Shown here one piece after another: positions 19,028 through 27,703 of a stretch of 64,000 bases of DNA. Every line of letters starts with the position of its first letter. Within the stretch, counting starts at the first letter, position 1. The notes beneath the pieces were generated by a model. The model saw only the letters and a list, made by a program, of their open reading frames with translations, was not told where the DNA came from and did no database searches. The DNA is taken from assembly GCA_020638495.1 (NCBI GenBank), contig JACKIN010000011.1, positions 1 to 64,000 on the forward strand, given 5' to 3'. Position numbers and translations under genes: made by a program. This DNA comes from Geminicoccaceae bacterium (GTDB lineage Bacteria; Pseudomonadota; Alphaproteobacteria; Geminicoccales; Geminicoccaceae).

Positions 19028-20515
19028 ATGATGGCTGACCGACGCATTCTCCTGGCCGGCATCCAGCACGAGACCAACGGCTTCTCGAACCTACGGACGA
19101 CCCTCGCCGACTTTCGCAGCTATCAGTATGCCGAAGGTTCGGCGATCATCGAGCGCTATGCCGGGAGCGGGACCGAGATCGGCGGGATGATCAGGGGCGC
19201 TGCCGCCGCCGGGCTCGAGCTCGTCCCCACACTCTTCACCTTCGCCATGCCCGCCGGCCTCGTCGAGGCCGGGGCGTTCGAGAAACTTCTCGGCGTCATC
19301 GAGCACCATGCGCGACCGCTCGCCCCCTTCGACGGCGCGCTCGTCGTCCTGCACGGGGCCATGGATGTGGCGGGCCGGGAGGATGCCGATGCCGGGGTCG
19401 TGCGTTTTGTGCGGGGGTTTCTCGCACCCAACGCGCCCGTCGTTGCCACGCTCGACTATCACGCGAACATCTCGCAAGGGCTGGTGGACGCGGCCGACGT
19501 CCTCGTCGGCTACGACACGTTCCCGCACAGCGATTTCTTCGAGCGGGGCGAGGAAGCGGCCTCGATCCTGGGCCGGCTGCTCGACGGGATGGAGCGACCG
19601 GCCAAGGCTTTCCGCAAGCTGCCGCTTTTGCCGGCGACGGTGAAGCAGGCGACGACCGCACCACCCATGGCGCGGATTCTCGCGGCGGCGCACGCGGCGG
19701 AGGGCCGGCCAGGAGTCCTGACCTGCACCGTCGCCGCCGGCTACACCTACGGCGACGTGCCTCATCTGGGTGCCGCGGTGCTGGCTTACGGCGAGGCAGC
19801 GGCAGCGACGGCCGCCGCCGATCATGTCGCCGGTCTTCTGTGGGCGGCGCGCAGCGAGCTCCGGGCCGATCTCGTGGCACCTGACGAGGCGGTGGCGCGG
19901 GCGATGCGCGCCGGGCGGGGGCCGGTGGTGCTGGTCGACGCGGCCGACAATCTCGGCGGCGGTGCGCCGGGCGACGGCACCGTGCTCCTGGCCGAGCTCC
20001 TGCGCCAGCAGGCCCAGGGTGCCCTCGTCGTGCTCTGGGATCCCGAGGCCGTCGAAGCGGCGGCCGGCGTGGGCGTCGGTGGCCGTTTCATCGGCGCCAT
20101 CGGCGCCAAGGCCGACCGGCATCACGGCACGCCCGTGCCGGTCGAAGGCGACGTCCGGTTCGTCGGGCCGAAGACCTATGTGCGCGACGGCAGCTACATG
20201 AAGGGCACGCGCGTCGACATGGGCCACGTCGCGGTGCTGCGTGTGCAGGGCACGACCATCGTCCTGACCAGCCTGCGTGTTCCGCCCTTCGATGCCACTC
20301 ACCTGCGCTGCCTCGGCCTCGATCCCGCGGCACAGCAGATCCTGGTGGTGAAGTCCGCGGCCGCCTGGCGTGGCGCCTTCGGCGACGTCGTGGCTGACGC
20401 CATCCTCACCGACACGCCCGGCATCTGCTCGCAGCGGCCGGATCGCCTGCCCTATTCGCGCCTTCGCCGGCCGGTCTATCCCATCGATCCGGCTGTCGTC
20501 TGGACGCACTCATGA
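19028..20515 (+). CDS. M81-family metallopeptidase (MlrC-like)
   Basis: The 495-residue protein matches the M81 family named after MlrC, the last enzyme of microcystin breakdown. HETNGFS (about 15-21) and LDYHANIS carry the probable metal ligands of the N-terminal domain, and the C-terminal MlrC domain (about 300-480) contains DAADNLGGGAPGDGT. In most bacteria members occur beside uptake and aldolase genes and act on unknown small peptides or amides, so no microcystin link is implied. Two adjacent ATGs (19028, 19031) are possible starts. It is convergent with a binding-protein gene. Confidence 0.87.
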   Translation: MMADRRILLAGIQHETNGFSNLRTTLADFRSYQYAEGSAIIERYAGSGTEIGGMIRGAAAAGLELVPTLFTFAMPAGLVEAGAFEKLLGVIEHHARPLAPFDGALVVLHGAMDVAGREDADAGVVRFVRGFLAPNAPVVATLDYHANISQGLVDAADVLVGYDTFPHSDFFERGEEAASILGRLLDGMERPAKAFRKLPLLPATVKQATTAPPMARILAAAHAAEGRPGVLTCTVAAGYTYGDVPHLGAAVLAYGEAAAATAAADHVAGLLWAARSELRADLVAPDEAVARAMRAGRGPVVLVDAADNLGGGAPGDGTVLLAELLRQQAQGALVVLWDPEAVEAAAGVGVGGRFIGAIGAKADRHHGTPVPVEGDVRFVGPKTYVRDGSYMKGTRVDMGHVAVLRVQGTTIVLTSLRVPPFDATHLRCLGLDPAAQQILVVKSAAAWRGAFGDVVADAILTDTPGICSQRPDRLPYSRLRRPVYPIDPAVVWTHS

Positions 20516-20593
20516 CGCCGTCGATCGTCATTTCGGCGAGGTTGGCGGGAGCCGGCCGCCGGGCCGGTTCGCCGCAGGGCCGGGAGCGGCGCC

Positions 20594-22315
20594 CTAGCCG
20601 ATCCAGACCTTGTTGAACTGGTGGTAGTTGGTCGGATGGGGCGGGTAGCCGTGCACCGTCGTCTTGGCGATGGTGTAGACCGGCTGCCAGACCGGCAGGA
20701 TGACGAAGGCGTCGTCGCGCATGATCTGCTCGACACGCTCCATCAGCACCTTTCGCTCCTCGACGTCGAGCACCGCCTCGGCCGCGTCGAGCGCCGCCTC
20801 GAACGCCGGGTTGTTGTAGTGGCTCTCGTTCCAGGGGACCCCGGCGCGATAGCCGACCGAGAGGACCATGGTGCCGAGCGGGCGGTGGGTCCAGGAGGTG
20901 GCGCCGAACGGCGTCTGCGTCCAGATCTCCCAAAAACGCGAGGACGGCATGACGTTGATGCCGAGGCGGATGCCTGCATCCTGCATCTGGTCGCGCATCG
21001 CCTCGCAGACCGACTGCTGCCAGACGCCGTTGGTGTTGCCGACGTCGATGGTGAGGTCGATGCCGTCGGGGTAGCCGGCCTCGGCGAGGAGCGCCTTGGC
21101 CGCGTCGATGTCGCGCTCAAGCGGCGGCAGCGGGAACCACTCGGGATGGACCGGGGCCACGTGGTAGTCGTCGCCGACGTCGCCGGCCTCGCCGAACACC
21201 AGCTCGCGGATGCGCGCCCGGTCGAGCGAGAGCTGCATGGCCTGGCGCAGCTTGACGTTGTCGAAGGGCGCCACATCGACCTGCATGCGGCAGGCGAGCG
21301 TCTGGGCGGTGCGGGCCGGCAGAATCTGGCCGTCCAGCGCCTCGGCGAAGGCGAGCTGCTCGTGGCCGAAGGAATAGATGGCGTCGACATCGCCGCCGGC
21401 GAAGGCGACGAGCTGGTTCTCGGGGTCGAAGTTGAAGTAGCGGATCTCGTCCAGATAGACCTTGCCGCCCCAGTACTCGAAGGGCTCGCCATTGGTCATC
21501 TCGGTGACCCGGTTGAGCGAGCAGCGGTCGCCGACCGCGAGCTCGACCAGCGTGTAGGGGCCGGTGCCGATCGGGTTGTCGGAGAAGGGTGCGGTGAACG
21601 ACGGATGGAGGATGGCACAGGGGTAGTTGTAGAGGTCCTCGGGGAAGGAAAGCACCGGCTGCCTGGTGTTGAAGCGGATGGTCAGGTCGTCGACCACCTC
21701 GATGGCCCCGTCGCGCAGGCGCTTGGTGGTCTTCGGCGTGCCGTCCTCGTTCTTCTCGCCCGTGTCGACATCGTCGACCAGGGCCGCGATGGACGAAAGA
21801 CCGACATTGGAGGAGCCGACCGCCGGATCGACCCAGCGCTCGACGTTCCACTTGACGTGCTCGGCGACGAAGTCGTCGCCATTGTGCCACTTGACGCCTG
21901 GCCGGAGGTGGAAGGTCCAGGTCCTGAGGTCGTCGGAGGCTTCCCAGCTCTGCGCCAGCATCGGCCGGGTGATGTTGTCCGGCCCAGTCATCGCCAGGTA
22001 CTCGATGACGTGGCGGGCCTGGTTGGACATCTCCGTCCAGCTGAAGGCGGCCGGGTCGTCCACGCGCTGCACCATCATGGCGACGGTCAGCACACCGCCC
22101 ATGACGGCATCGGGATCGTCCGGCGGGAAGGGCATGTCGTCGGCCGCCATGGCCGGCGCCGGCAGGCCCGCCATGGCGTAGGCCGCCGAGGCGCCGACGC
22201 CGAGGAGTGCCGCGACGCGGACAAAGGAGCGGCGGTCGAGGCGGCCCCGTTCCATGAGATCGAGCGCCTCGTTCACCTTCGGGTGCAAACGGCCGGGCTT
22301 CGAGCGCGTGGTCAT
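20594..22315 (-). CDS. ABC transporter substrate-binding protein, family 5 (oligopeptide/dipeptide type)
   Basis: The 573-residue periplasmic protein belongs to SBP family 5 (DppA/OppA). It has a Tat-like signal: DRRSFVR with the twin Arg at 28-29, a hydrophobic stretch, and probable cleavage after AMA at 57. The rest has the bilobed pattern with LRPGVKWHNGDDF and GTGPYTL. The binding pocket cannot be predicted. No permease or ATPase gene adjoins it within the window, so the transporter is either encoded elsewhere or this is an orphan receptor. Its stop faces the M81 gene. Confidence 0.9.
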   Translation of the reverse strand: MTTRSKPGRLHPKVNEALDLMERGRLDRRSFVRVAALLGVGASAAYAMAGLPAPAMAADDMPFPPDDPDAVMGGVLTVAMMVQRVDDPAAFSWTEMSNQARHVIEYLAMTGPDNITRPMLAQSWEASDDLRTWTFHLRPGVKWHNGDDFVAEHVKWNVERWVDPAVGSSNVGLSSIAALVDDVDTGEKNEDGTPKTTKRLRDGAIEVVDDLTIRFNTRQPVLSFPEDLYNYPCAILHPSFTAPFSDNPIGTGPYTLVELAVGDRCSLNRVTEMTNGEPFEYWGGKVYLDEIRYFNFDPENQLVAFAGGDVDAIYSFGHEQLAFAEALDGQILPARTAQTLACRMQVDVAPFDNVKLRQAMQLSLDRARIRELVFGEAGDVGDDYHVAPVHPEWFPLPPLERDIDAAKALLAEAGYPDGIDLTIDVGNTNGVWQQSVCEAMRDQMQDAGIRLGINVMPSSRFWEIWTQTPFGATSWTHRPLGTMVLSVGYRAGVPWNESHYNNPAFEAALDAAEAVLDVEERKVLMERVEQIMRDDAFVILPVWQPVYTIAKTTVHGYPPHPTNYHQFNKVWIG

Positions 22316-22443
22316 CGGTTCTCTCCCTACCCTGCTCGGGGTCTGATCGTGGCGGGAGGGGAACCCCTCGGGCCTCCGAGGTCAAGCCAAAAACCGCAAG
22401 GGCTGGACGAGGTGGCTATTGGCGCCGCAAACTGTCCACCACG

Positions 22444-23103
22444 ATGAAAGAGCCGGTCAAAGCGATGCTGGAGACGATCGACCGTCACGCCGCCTCGACG
22501 GCGGAGGTGCTCGGCCGCGACCACATCGACCCCCGCGTGATGGCCGCGGTCTCCCGGGTGCCGAGGGAGCAGTTCGTCCCGGAGGACGAGCGCCATCTGG
22601 CCCATGGCGACCATCCGCTGCCGATCGGCCATGGCCAGACCATCTCGCAGCCCTTCATCGTGGCGTTCATGACCGACCTCCTCGACCTGCAGCCGGCGCA
22701 TCGCGTGCTCGAGGTCGGCACCGGCTGCGGCTATCAGGCGGCCGTGCTGGCGGAGCTCGCCGATTCGGTCGACACGATCGAGGTCGTGCCGGAGCTGGCG
22801 GCCGCAGCGCGGGCCCAGCTGGCCCGGCTCGGCTATGCCAACGTCCGGGTCCATGTCGGCGACGGCCGGCTCGGCCTCGAGGATCGGGCACCCTTCGATC
22901 GCATCATCGTGACGGCAGCGCCCGAGCGGGTGCCGGAGGCGTTGACCCGCCAGCTCGCCCCGGGTGGCCGACTGGTCATTCCGGTCGGCGCCGGCCCCTG
23001 GCAGCAGACGCTCCTGATCGTCGAGAAGGATGAAGAGGGCCGCCTCGCCGAGCGGCGGACGATCGGCGTCGCCTTCGTCCCGCTGGTGGCGGGCGACGCC
23101 TGA
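22444..23103 (+). CDS. pcm: protein-L-isoaspartate O-methyltransferase
   Basis: Pcm methylates the free carboxyl of isoaspartyl residues and so starts repair of aged proteins. The 219-residue product has the SAM motif VLEVGTGCGYQAAVLAEL, the family segments PLPIGHGQTISQP and RIIVTAAPE, and the expected length. It is divergent from the binding-protein gene, with 128 bp between them that contain a GAGGGG-AA-CCCCTC inverted repeat near 22356-22369. A Uma2 gene faces it 5 bp downstream. Confidence 0.95.
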   Translation: MKEPVKAMLETIDRHAASTAEVLGRDHIDPRVMAAVSRVPREQFVPEDERHLAHGDHPLPIGHGQTISQPFIVAFMTDLLDLQPAHRVLEVGTGCGYQAAVLAELADSVDTIEVVPELAAAARAQLARLGYANVRVHVGDGRLGLEDRAPFDRIIVTAAPERVPEALTRQLAPGGRLVIPVGAGPWQQTLLIVEKDEEGRLAERRTIGVAFVPLVAGDA

Positions 23104-23108
23104 CGCGG

Positions 23109-23678
23109 TCAGGCGGGCAGTGGCACGTTCGACCAGATGTCGGCGAGTGAAATCGTGATGCCGGGCGGGTCGAGCACAAGCTCGCCCTCGGTCCGGATGG
23201 TCGCAAGGAAATGCCCATCGCCATCGGCGCGACGCTCGTGATGGAGCAGGCGGCGCTCCTCCTGGCTGACGAAGAGATAGTGGCGGACGGCGGGATGGCG
23301 GAGATAGAGGTCGAGCTCGTGGCCCAGATCGTCGCGCTCCGACGAGGGTGAGGCGATCTCGACGACGACCAGCGGCTCCTCGACCCTGGGCTGTGCCAGA
23401 TCGACCTCGGCGCAGGTCACGACGATGTCCGGAATAAGCGAGGAGCTGGCGACCTCGACAATGGCGCCATCGGCGAGGACGAGGCAGGGGCGGCCGCGCA
23501 AGGCGACGTTCAGGGCGGCGGCAAGGTTCGTCTTGACGAGCGTGTGCCGCAGGGAGCCGGGCGCCATCATCCGCGGCATCCCCTCGATGAACTCCCACGT
23601 CGCGGGCTGGCGCTGGTGCCAGAGGCGGAAGTCGTCCAGCGTTCGGGGCAGATCGGTGTCGGGGCGTGCTCGGGCCAT
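23109..23678 (-). CDS. Uma2-family (DUF820) protein, PD-(D/E)XK fold (copy 1)
   Basis: The 189-residue protein has the restriction-endonuclease-like core of Uma2/DUF820: an N-terminal EFIEGMP strand, IPDIVV with the catalytic Asp, and VVVEIASPSS with the Glu. A PD-x(n)-ExK-like active site is therefore likely, but the biological role of the family is unknown. I chose the ATG at 23678, with GAGG upstream; one at 23702 is also in frame. A second, distinct Uma2 gene is at 26127-26747. Families of these genes often spread in multicopy. Confidence 0.87.
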   Translation of the reverse strand: MARARPDTDLPRTLDDFRLWHQRQPATWEFIEGMPRMMAPGSLRHTLVKTNLAAALNVALRGRPCLVLADGAIVEVASSSLIPDIVVTCAEVDLAQPRVEEPLVVVEIASPSSERDDLGHELDLYLRHPAVRHYLFVSQEERRLLHHERRADGDGHFLATIRTEGELVLDPPGITISLADIWSNVPLPA

Positions 23679-23828
23679 GCGAAACCTCACTCGGGCCGTC
23701 ATATGATAGCTCAATCGCCTACGACATGCGACCTCGAGGCCATCTCGCCAAATGGGGCAGGCCCCCGATGACGCAGATTGGCGAAGGGAACGGGTGATGG
23801 ATTGCTCGCTGCAAGCGGAGGACAGGCC

Positions 23829-24728
23829 TTGACCGAGACCTTTCGCCTCGCGCTTCGGGCCGTGAATCTCGGACGCGCCGTCAGTGGATTGGACGACTGG
23901 CTCGGGCAGGTCGAAACGCGGGCTCGCGAGGCCGTCTCGGCCGGGGCGCGGCTGCTGCTGATGCCAGAATATGCGAGCGAGGCGTGGCTCGGCTTCAAGC
24001 CGGCGGGGTTGCCGCCCACAGGCGAGATCGCGTGGCTGGCGGGCGTCGCCGAAGCGGCCCTGCCCGGCCTGCAGGGGATCGCCGAAAGGTGCGGCATAGC
24101 GCTCCTGCCGGGCACCATGCCCTGGGCGGTCGCTGGTGCCTTTCGCAACCGGGCCTGGCTGATCCGCCCCGACGGCCGACTCCTCGCCCAGGACAAGCTC
24201 TGCCTGACACCTTTCGAGCGCGACCCGGAAAGCTGGACGCTCGCGCCCGGCGACCGGCTCCGCCTCTTTGCGCTCGATGGCTGGCGCTGCGCCGTGCTGG
24301 TCTGCCTCGACGTGGAGATGCCGGCCCTCGCCTGCCTGCTGGCGCCACTGCACCTGGATCTCGTCCTGGTGCCGTCGATGACCGACGCGACCTCGGGGCA
24401 CGCCAGGGTCTTCGGCTGTGCCAGGGCGCGGGCGGTCGAGCTGATGTGCGCCGTCGCCTGCAGCGGGGTGGTCGGCTCGGCACCGGGCAGCACCCAGAAC
24501 CCGAGAAACGTCTCGGGCAACGCGGTCTACCTGCCGTGCGAGCCCACGCTCGGCTCGACCGGCGTGCTGCTCGCCACACCGGTGACGGACGGGTGTCACG
24601 GCGAGGAGCCGTTCGATGTGGTGGACCTGCCGCTCGGCGTCATTCGCGCCATACGTGCTGAGGGCGGGGAGGTCTGGCCCGGTGCCTGGTCGGCGGCGGG
24701 GGTCCAGATCGAGCTCGAGGGTTCCTAG
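23829..24728 (+). CDS. carbon-nitrogen hydrolase (nitrilase superfamily)
   Basis: The 299-residue enzyme has the full nitrilase-superfamily triad: E47 in MPEYAS, K123 in QDKLCL and C159 in VCLDVEMP, so amide or nitrile hydrolysis is expected. It lacks features that would tell amidase from carbamoylase or nitrilase. The start is TTG at 23829 with GGAGG 8 nt upstream; a TTG at 23778 is the alternative. Its 3' end overlaps the convergent ATP12 gene by 4 bp. Confidence 0.85.
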   Translation: MTETFRLALRAVNLGRAVSGLDDWLGQVETRAREAVSAGARLLLMPEYASEAWLGFKPAGLPPTGEIAWLAGVAEAALPGLQGIAERCGIALLPGTMPWAVAGAFRNRAWLIRPDGRLLAQDKLCLTPFERDPESWTLAPGDRLRLFALDGWRCAVLVCLDVEMPALACLLAPLHLDLVLVPSMTDATSGHARVFGCARARAVELMCAVACSGVVGSAPGSTQNPRNVSGNAVYLPCEPTLGSTGVLLATPVTDGCHGEEPFDVVDLPLGVIRAIRAEGGEVWPGAWSAAGVQIELEGS

Positions 24729-25420
24729 GCCGGCAGCGCCCGGCAATAGGCTTCCGCCGCGGCGAGGTCGGCCCGGAGCGTGGCGTGGCGGCGGGCCTGC
24801 TCGGCCTCGAGACCCCAGCGCTCGATCTCGAAGAGCTCCTCGAGGAGGGCAAGGTCGAAGGCGGTGGCCGGGTCGAGCTCGCCCATCAGCATGGCCTGGC
24901 CGAGGACGATCGAGCCGGTCAGGCGCGTGGTCGCGTGCAGGCCGGCGAGGTGCCAGTCGTCGAGGCGGGTGGTGGCTCGCCGCAACGCCTCGAGCGACGC
25001 CGACGGTTGCGGCAGGGGATCGATGGCCGTCGTCACCAGGAGCGGGGCGTCGAGACGCCGGGCGGCCCAGTCGAGCCAGGGCTGCCAGCGGGCCGCCTGG
25101 CGCTCGGCGAGGTCGGATGGAGCGCCGGTGCGGTAGCAGAGGAGATCGGCCTCGGCATAGCCCTGGATCTCGGCGATGGCGTCGTCGCGGCGCCTGGGTA
25201 GCTGGTCGGTCACGGTGCTGGCGAGCCGGGTGACGCCCATGCTCTCCGGCCGGATGGTCTCGCCCTGCGCCGCCCATTCACTGGCAACCGCCTCAGCCAA
25301 TGCCGACGTCGGCAGGGCCAGGAGGCGGCGGCCGGGGGTGCGGATCGGCCGGTCGTCGAGCAGCACGGTGTGGCCGCCCTCGCCACTGCCCGTTGTGCAG
25401 GCCTTGTAGAAGCGCTTCAT
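24725..25420 (-). CDS. ATP12-family F1-ATPase assembly chaperone
   Basis: The 231-residue protein matches ATP12, which in mitochondria binds the F1 alpha subunit before ring assembly; alphaproteobacteria have homologs. The N-terminal FYK and DDRPIRTPGRRLLALPT segments and the TRLASTVTD segment are diagnostic, with a helical C-terminal part. It is translated from an ATG that overlaps the HAD gene stop (ATGA). The HAD-ATP12 pair next to an RluA-type synthase is a common alphaproteobacterial order. Confidence 0.93.
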   Translation of the reverse strand: MKRFYKACTTGSGEGGHTVLLDDRPIRTPGRRLLALPTSALAEAVASEWAAQGETIRPESMGVTRLASTVTDQLPRRRDDAIAEIQGYAEADLLCYRTGAPSDLAERQAARWQPWLDWAARRLDAPLLVTTAIDPLPQPSASLEALRRATTRLDDWHLAGLHATTRLTGSIVLGQAMLMGELDPATAFDLALLEELFEIERWGLEAEQARRHATLRADLAAAEAYCRALPA

Positions 25421-26064
25421 ACGAGGTCGAGCAGGTCGTTCAGCCGGTCGATGACGTGCGCCGCACCGGCCGTGCGGAGCACCTCCGGCGCATGGTTGCC
25501 GTAGGACACGCCGATCGAGCGACAACCGGCGAGCCGGCCCATCTCGATGTCCCAGGTGGTGTCGCCGATGATCCAGGTGGCGTCGGCGGCGGCACCGGTC
25601 TCGCGCATCGCCGCTTCCAGCATCGAGGGGTGCGGCTTCGAGGGATGGAGGTCCGCCGTCTGCAGGGTGACGAAGTAGCGTTCCAGCGCATGCCGCTCGA
25701 GAATCTGGACGAGGCCGCGCATCGTCTTGCCGGTGGCGACACCCATCACCGCACCGCGCGCGGCCAGGGCATCGAGCGTCTCGAGAACACCCTCGAACAG
25801 GGGCTCGTCGTGGTCCGGCATGGCGCGACGGGCGAAGAACGCCTCGCGGTAGGCTTCGGCGATGCGCCGCCCCATCTCGGGATCGTCGCGGCCGAGCAGC
25901 ATGCGCATGGCGGGCTCGAGCGAGACGCCGACGATGTGCCGGATGCGCTCGACCGAGGGGGCGACGAGGCCGACCGCGGCGAAGGCGTCCTGCGCGCAGG
26001 CGACGATAACCGCCTGGCTGTCGACGAGCGTGCCGTCGCAGTCGAAGACGATGAGCTGGGTCAT
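25417..26064 (-). CDS. HAD-superfamily phosphatase (phosphoglycolate phosphatase-like)
   Basis: The 215-residue protein shows HAD motifs I to IV: DCDGTLVDS with the nucleophile Asp (D8), a VATGK motif II, K in SKPHP, and GDTTWDIEMG with the metal-binding Asp residues. The cap is the small helical type of the Gph/PgmB group. The substrate is not known. The frame runs 4 bp into the ATP12 gene. Next upstream is a divergent Uma2 gene that interrupts the usual run with the pseudouridine synthase. Confidence 0.9.
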   Translation of the reverse strand: MTQLIVFDCDGTLVDSQAVIVACAQDAFAAVGLVAPSVERIRHIVGVSLEPAMRMLLGRDDPEMGRRIAEAYREAFFARRAMPDHDEPLFEGVLETLDALAARGAVMGVATGKTMRGLVQILERHALERYFVTLQTADLHPSKPHPSMLEAAMRETGAAADATWIIGDTTWDIEMGRLAGCRSIGVSYGNHAPEVLRTAGAAHVIDRLNDLLDLV

Positions 26065-26074
26065 GATCCACCGT

Positions 26075-26104
26075 TTGGTTGCGCCTGCTAGGTCGGGCTA
26101 TAGT
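26075..26104 (+). promoter_or_regulatory. possible promoter of the second Uma2 gene
   Basis: TTGGTT (26075-26080) and TATAGT (26099-26104) are 18 bp apart, just upstream of the Uma2 ATG at 26127. The -10 box is good and the -35 box moderate. Confidence 0.4.
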
Positions 26105-26126
26105 TCTCGCGGGTCAAGTGGGGACG

Positions 26127-26747
26127 ATGCCGATGGGCGACCTCGCCGAACGCCGGATGACGCTGGCCGAGTTCCTCGTCTGGGACGACGGCACCGACAC
26201 GCGCTACGAGTTCCTGCGCGGCCAGCCGCGCGCCATGGCGCCCGCGAGCGGACGACACGGGGTCATTCAGCGAAATGCCGGCCGGGCCATCGAGGCCCGA
26301 ATCGGACTGCAGGGACCATGCCGCGTGGTCGACCAGGCTGGCATCCTGCTCACCGTGCGCGGTGACGAGCGGTTCTACGTGCCGGACCTGGCCCTGACCT
26401 GCCGACCGGTGACGGCCTCGCCTTACATCGACGAGCCGAAGCTGATCGTCGAGGTGGCCTCGCCATCGACCGGCCGGACCGACAAGGACGTCAAGGTGCC
26501 GGACTACTGCGCGCTTTTGAGCGTCGACGAGGTCTGGCTGATCCAAAGCCAGCGACCGCTGATGCAGGTCTGGCAGCGGCTGGACGGGCAGTGGATCGGC
26601 AGCCTGCCGCTCCGGCTCGGCCAGGGCTTCGCGAGCCGGCTGCTCGGTGGCGAGGTCAGGGTGGACGACATCTTCGCCGGCACCGGGCTGGAGCTGCCGG
26701 AGGAAGAGCCGGCAGACGCGGATCAGCCCTCCTCCGGCCAGTCCTGA
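26127..26747 (+). CDS. Uma2-family (DUF820) protein (copy 2)
   Basis: The 206-residue protein has the Uma2 pattern: YEFLRGQPRAM near the N-terminus, VPDLALTC with the Asp, and LIVEVASPST with the Glu of the PD-(D/E)XK fold. It differs clearly from the other copy in the window. It ends in an acidic tail. Its last 25 bp overlap the 3' end of the convergent pseudouridine synthase gene, and it splits that gene from the HAD-ATP12 pair. This looks like a later insertion into an older gene order (inference). Confidence 0.87.
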   Translation: MPMGDLAERRMTLAEFLVWDDGTDTRYEFLRGQPRAMAPASGRHGVIQRNAGRAIEARIGLQGPCRVVDQAGILLTVRGDERFYVPDLALTCRPVTASPYIDEPKLIVEVASPSTGRTDKDVKVPDYCALLSVDEVWLIQSQRPLMQVWQRLDGQWIGSLPLRLGQGFASRLLGGEVRVDDIFAGTGLELPEEEPADADQPSSGQS

Positions 26748-27703
26748 AGCCGGCTGAACTTCAGCGCCTCGGCGTCGAGGCCGAGCCAGGCGAGACCCTC
26801 CCTGAAATGCCGGGGCGCCTCGGCGGTGAGGCGGAGCGGTGGGCCCTTGCCGCGTGGCAGCTCGATCTCGCGGGCATGCAGCATCAGCCCCTCGGGCGCC
26901 GTCGCCGGCTGCTCCCTGCCGGCCACGGGGGCATATTTGCGATCGCCCACGATCGGCGTACCGATCGCCGCCATGTGGGCGCGGAGCTGGTGGGTGCGGC
27001 CGGTGCGTGGCATGAGGCCGACCCAGGCCGCCACCTTGCCGGTGCGCGCGATGACGCGGAAATCGGTCTGGGCGCGCCTGGCGTCGAGCGCATCCGGCGT
27101 CATCCGCTCGAAGCCCTTGGCCCCGGCCTTGCCGAGGCCGAGATCGATCAGCCCCTCGTTGCGGTCGGGGCTGCCCTGGACGATGGCCCAATAGAGCTTC
27201 CTCACCCGGTGCTGCTGGAAGGCGTGCATCAGCTCGCGCGCCACGGTTGCGTCGCGGGCGAGGACGAGCAGGCCGCTCGTGTCCCGGTCGAGGCGATGAA
27301 CCAGCTTCGGCCGCTCGCCCTTGCGCGCCAGGGCATCGAGCATGCCGTCGACATGGCGGGTGGTCTTGGTGCCGCCCTGCACGGCGAGACCCTCGGGCTT
27401 GGCCAGCACCACCAGCCGATCGTCATCGTGGATGACGAGACTCTTAATGAAGCGCGCGTCGGCCTCGCTCGGGCCACGACGCTCGGCTGCCGCGGCGAGC
27501 TCCATGGGCGGCACGCGGATCGTCTGGCCGGGCTGGACGCGCGTGCCGGCCTCGACCCGCTTGCCGTCGAGGCGAAACTGGCCGGTGCGCAGGAGCTTCT
27601 GCAGCTGGACGTGGCCGAGGGTGGGGAAATGCCGCTTGCACCAGCGATCGAAGCGGAGATCGGCCTCGCCGGCGGCCACCACGCGATGGGTGACGCCGCT
27701 CAC
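26723..27703 (-). CDS. RluA-family 23S rRNA pseudouridine synthase (RluC-like)
   Basis: The 326-residue enzyme converts uridine to pseudouridine in RNA, most likely 23S rRNA. It has an N-terminal S4 domain (about 15-65) and a catalytic domain with HRLDRDTSG, where D139 is the nucleophile, plus GRTHQLRAHM. The start is GTG, overlapping the rarA stop as GTGA, so translation is coupled. RluC and RluD cannot be told apart with certainty. The order rplQ - degP-like - rarA - rluC-like is common in alphaproteobacteria. Confidence 0.92.
   Translation of the reverse strand: MSGVTHRVVAAGEADLRFDRWCKRHFPTLGHVQLQKLLRTGQFRLDGKRVEAGTRVQPGQTIRVPPMELAAAAERRGPSEADARFIKSLVIHDDDRLVVLAKPEGLAVQGGTKTTRHVDGMLDALARKGERPKLVHRLDRDTSGLLVLARDATVARELMHAFQQHRVRKLYWAIVQGSPDRNEGLIDLGLGKAGAKGFERMTPDALDARRAQTDFRVIARTGKVAAWVGLMPRTGRTHQLRAHMAAIGTPIVGDRKYAPVAGREQPATAPEGLMLHAREIELPRGKGPPLRLTAEAPRHFREGLAWLGLDAEALKFSRLQDWPEEG

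Noticed and set aside
19028..20515. Microcystin degradation locus because of the MlrC-like protein
   Set aside because: mlrA, mlrB and mlrD are not present nearby, and M81 proteins are common in bacteria that do not degrade microcystin.
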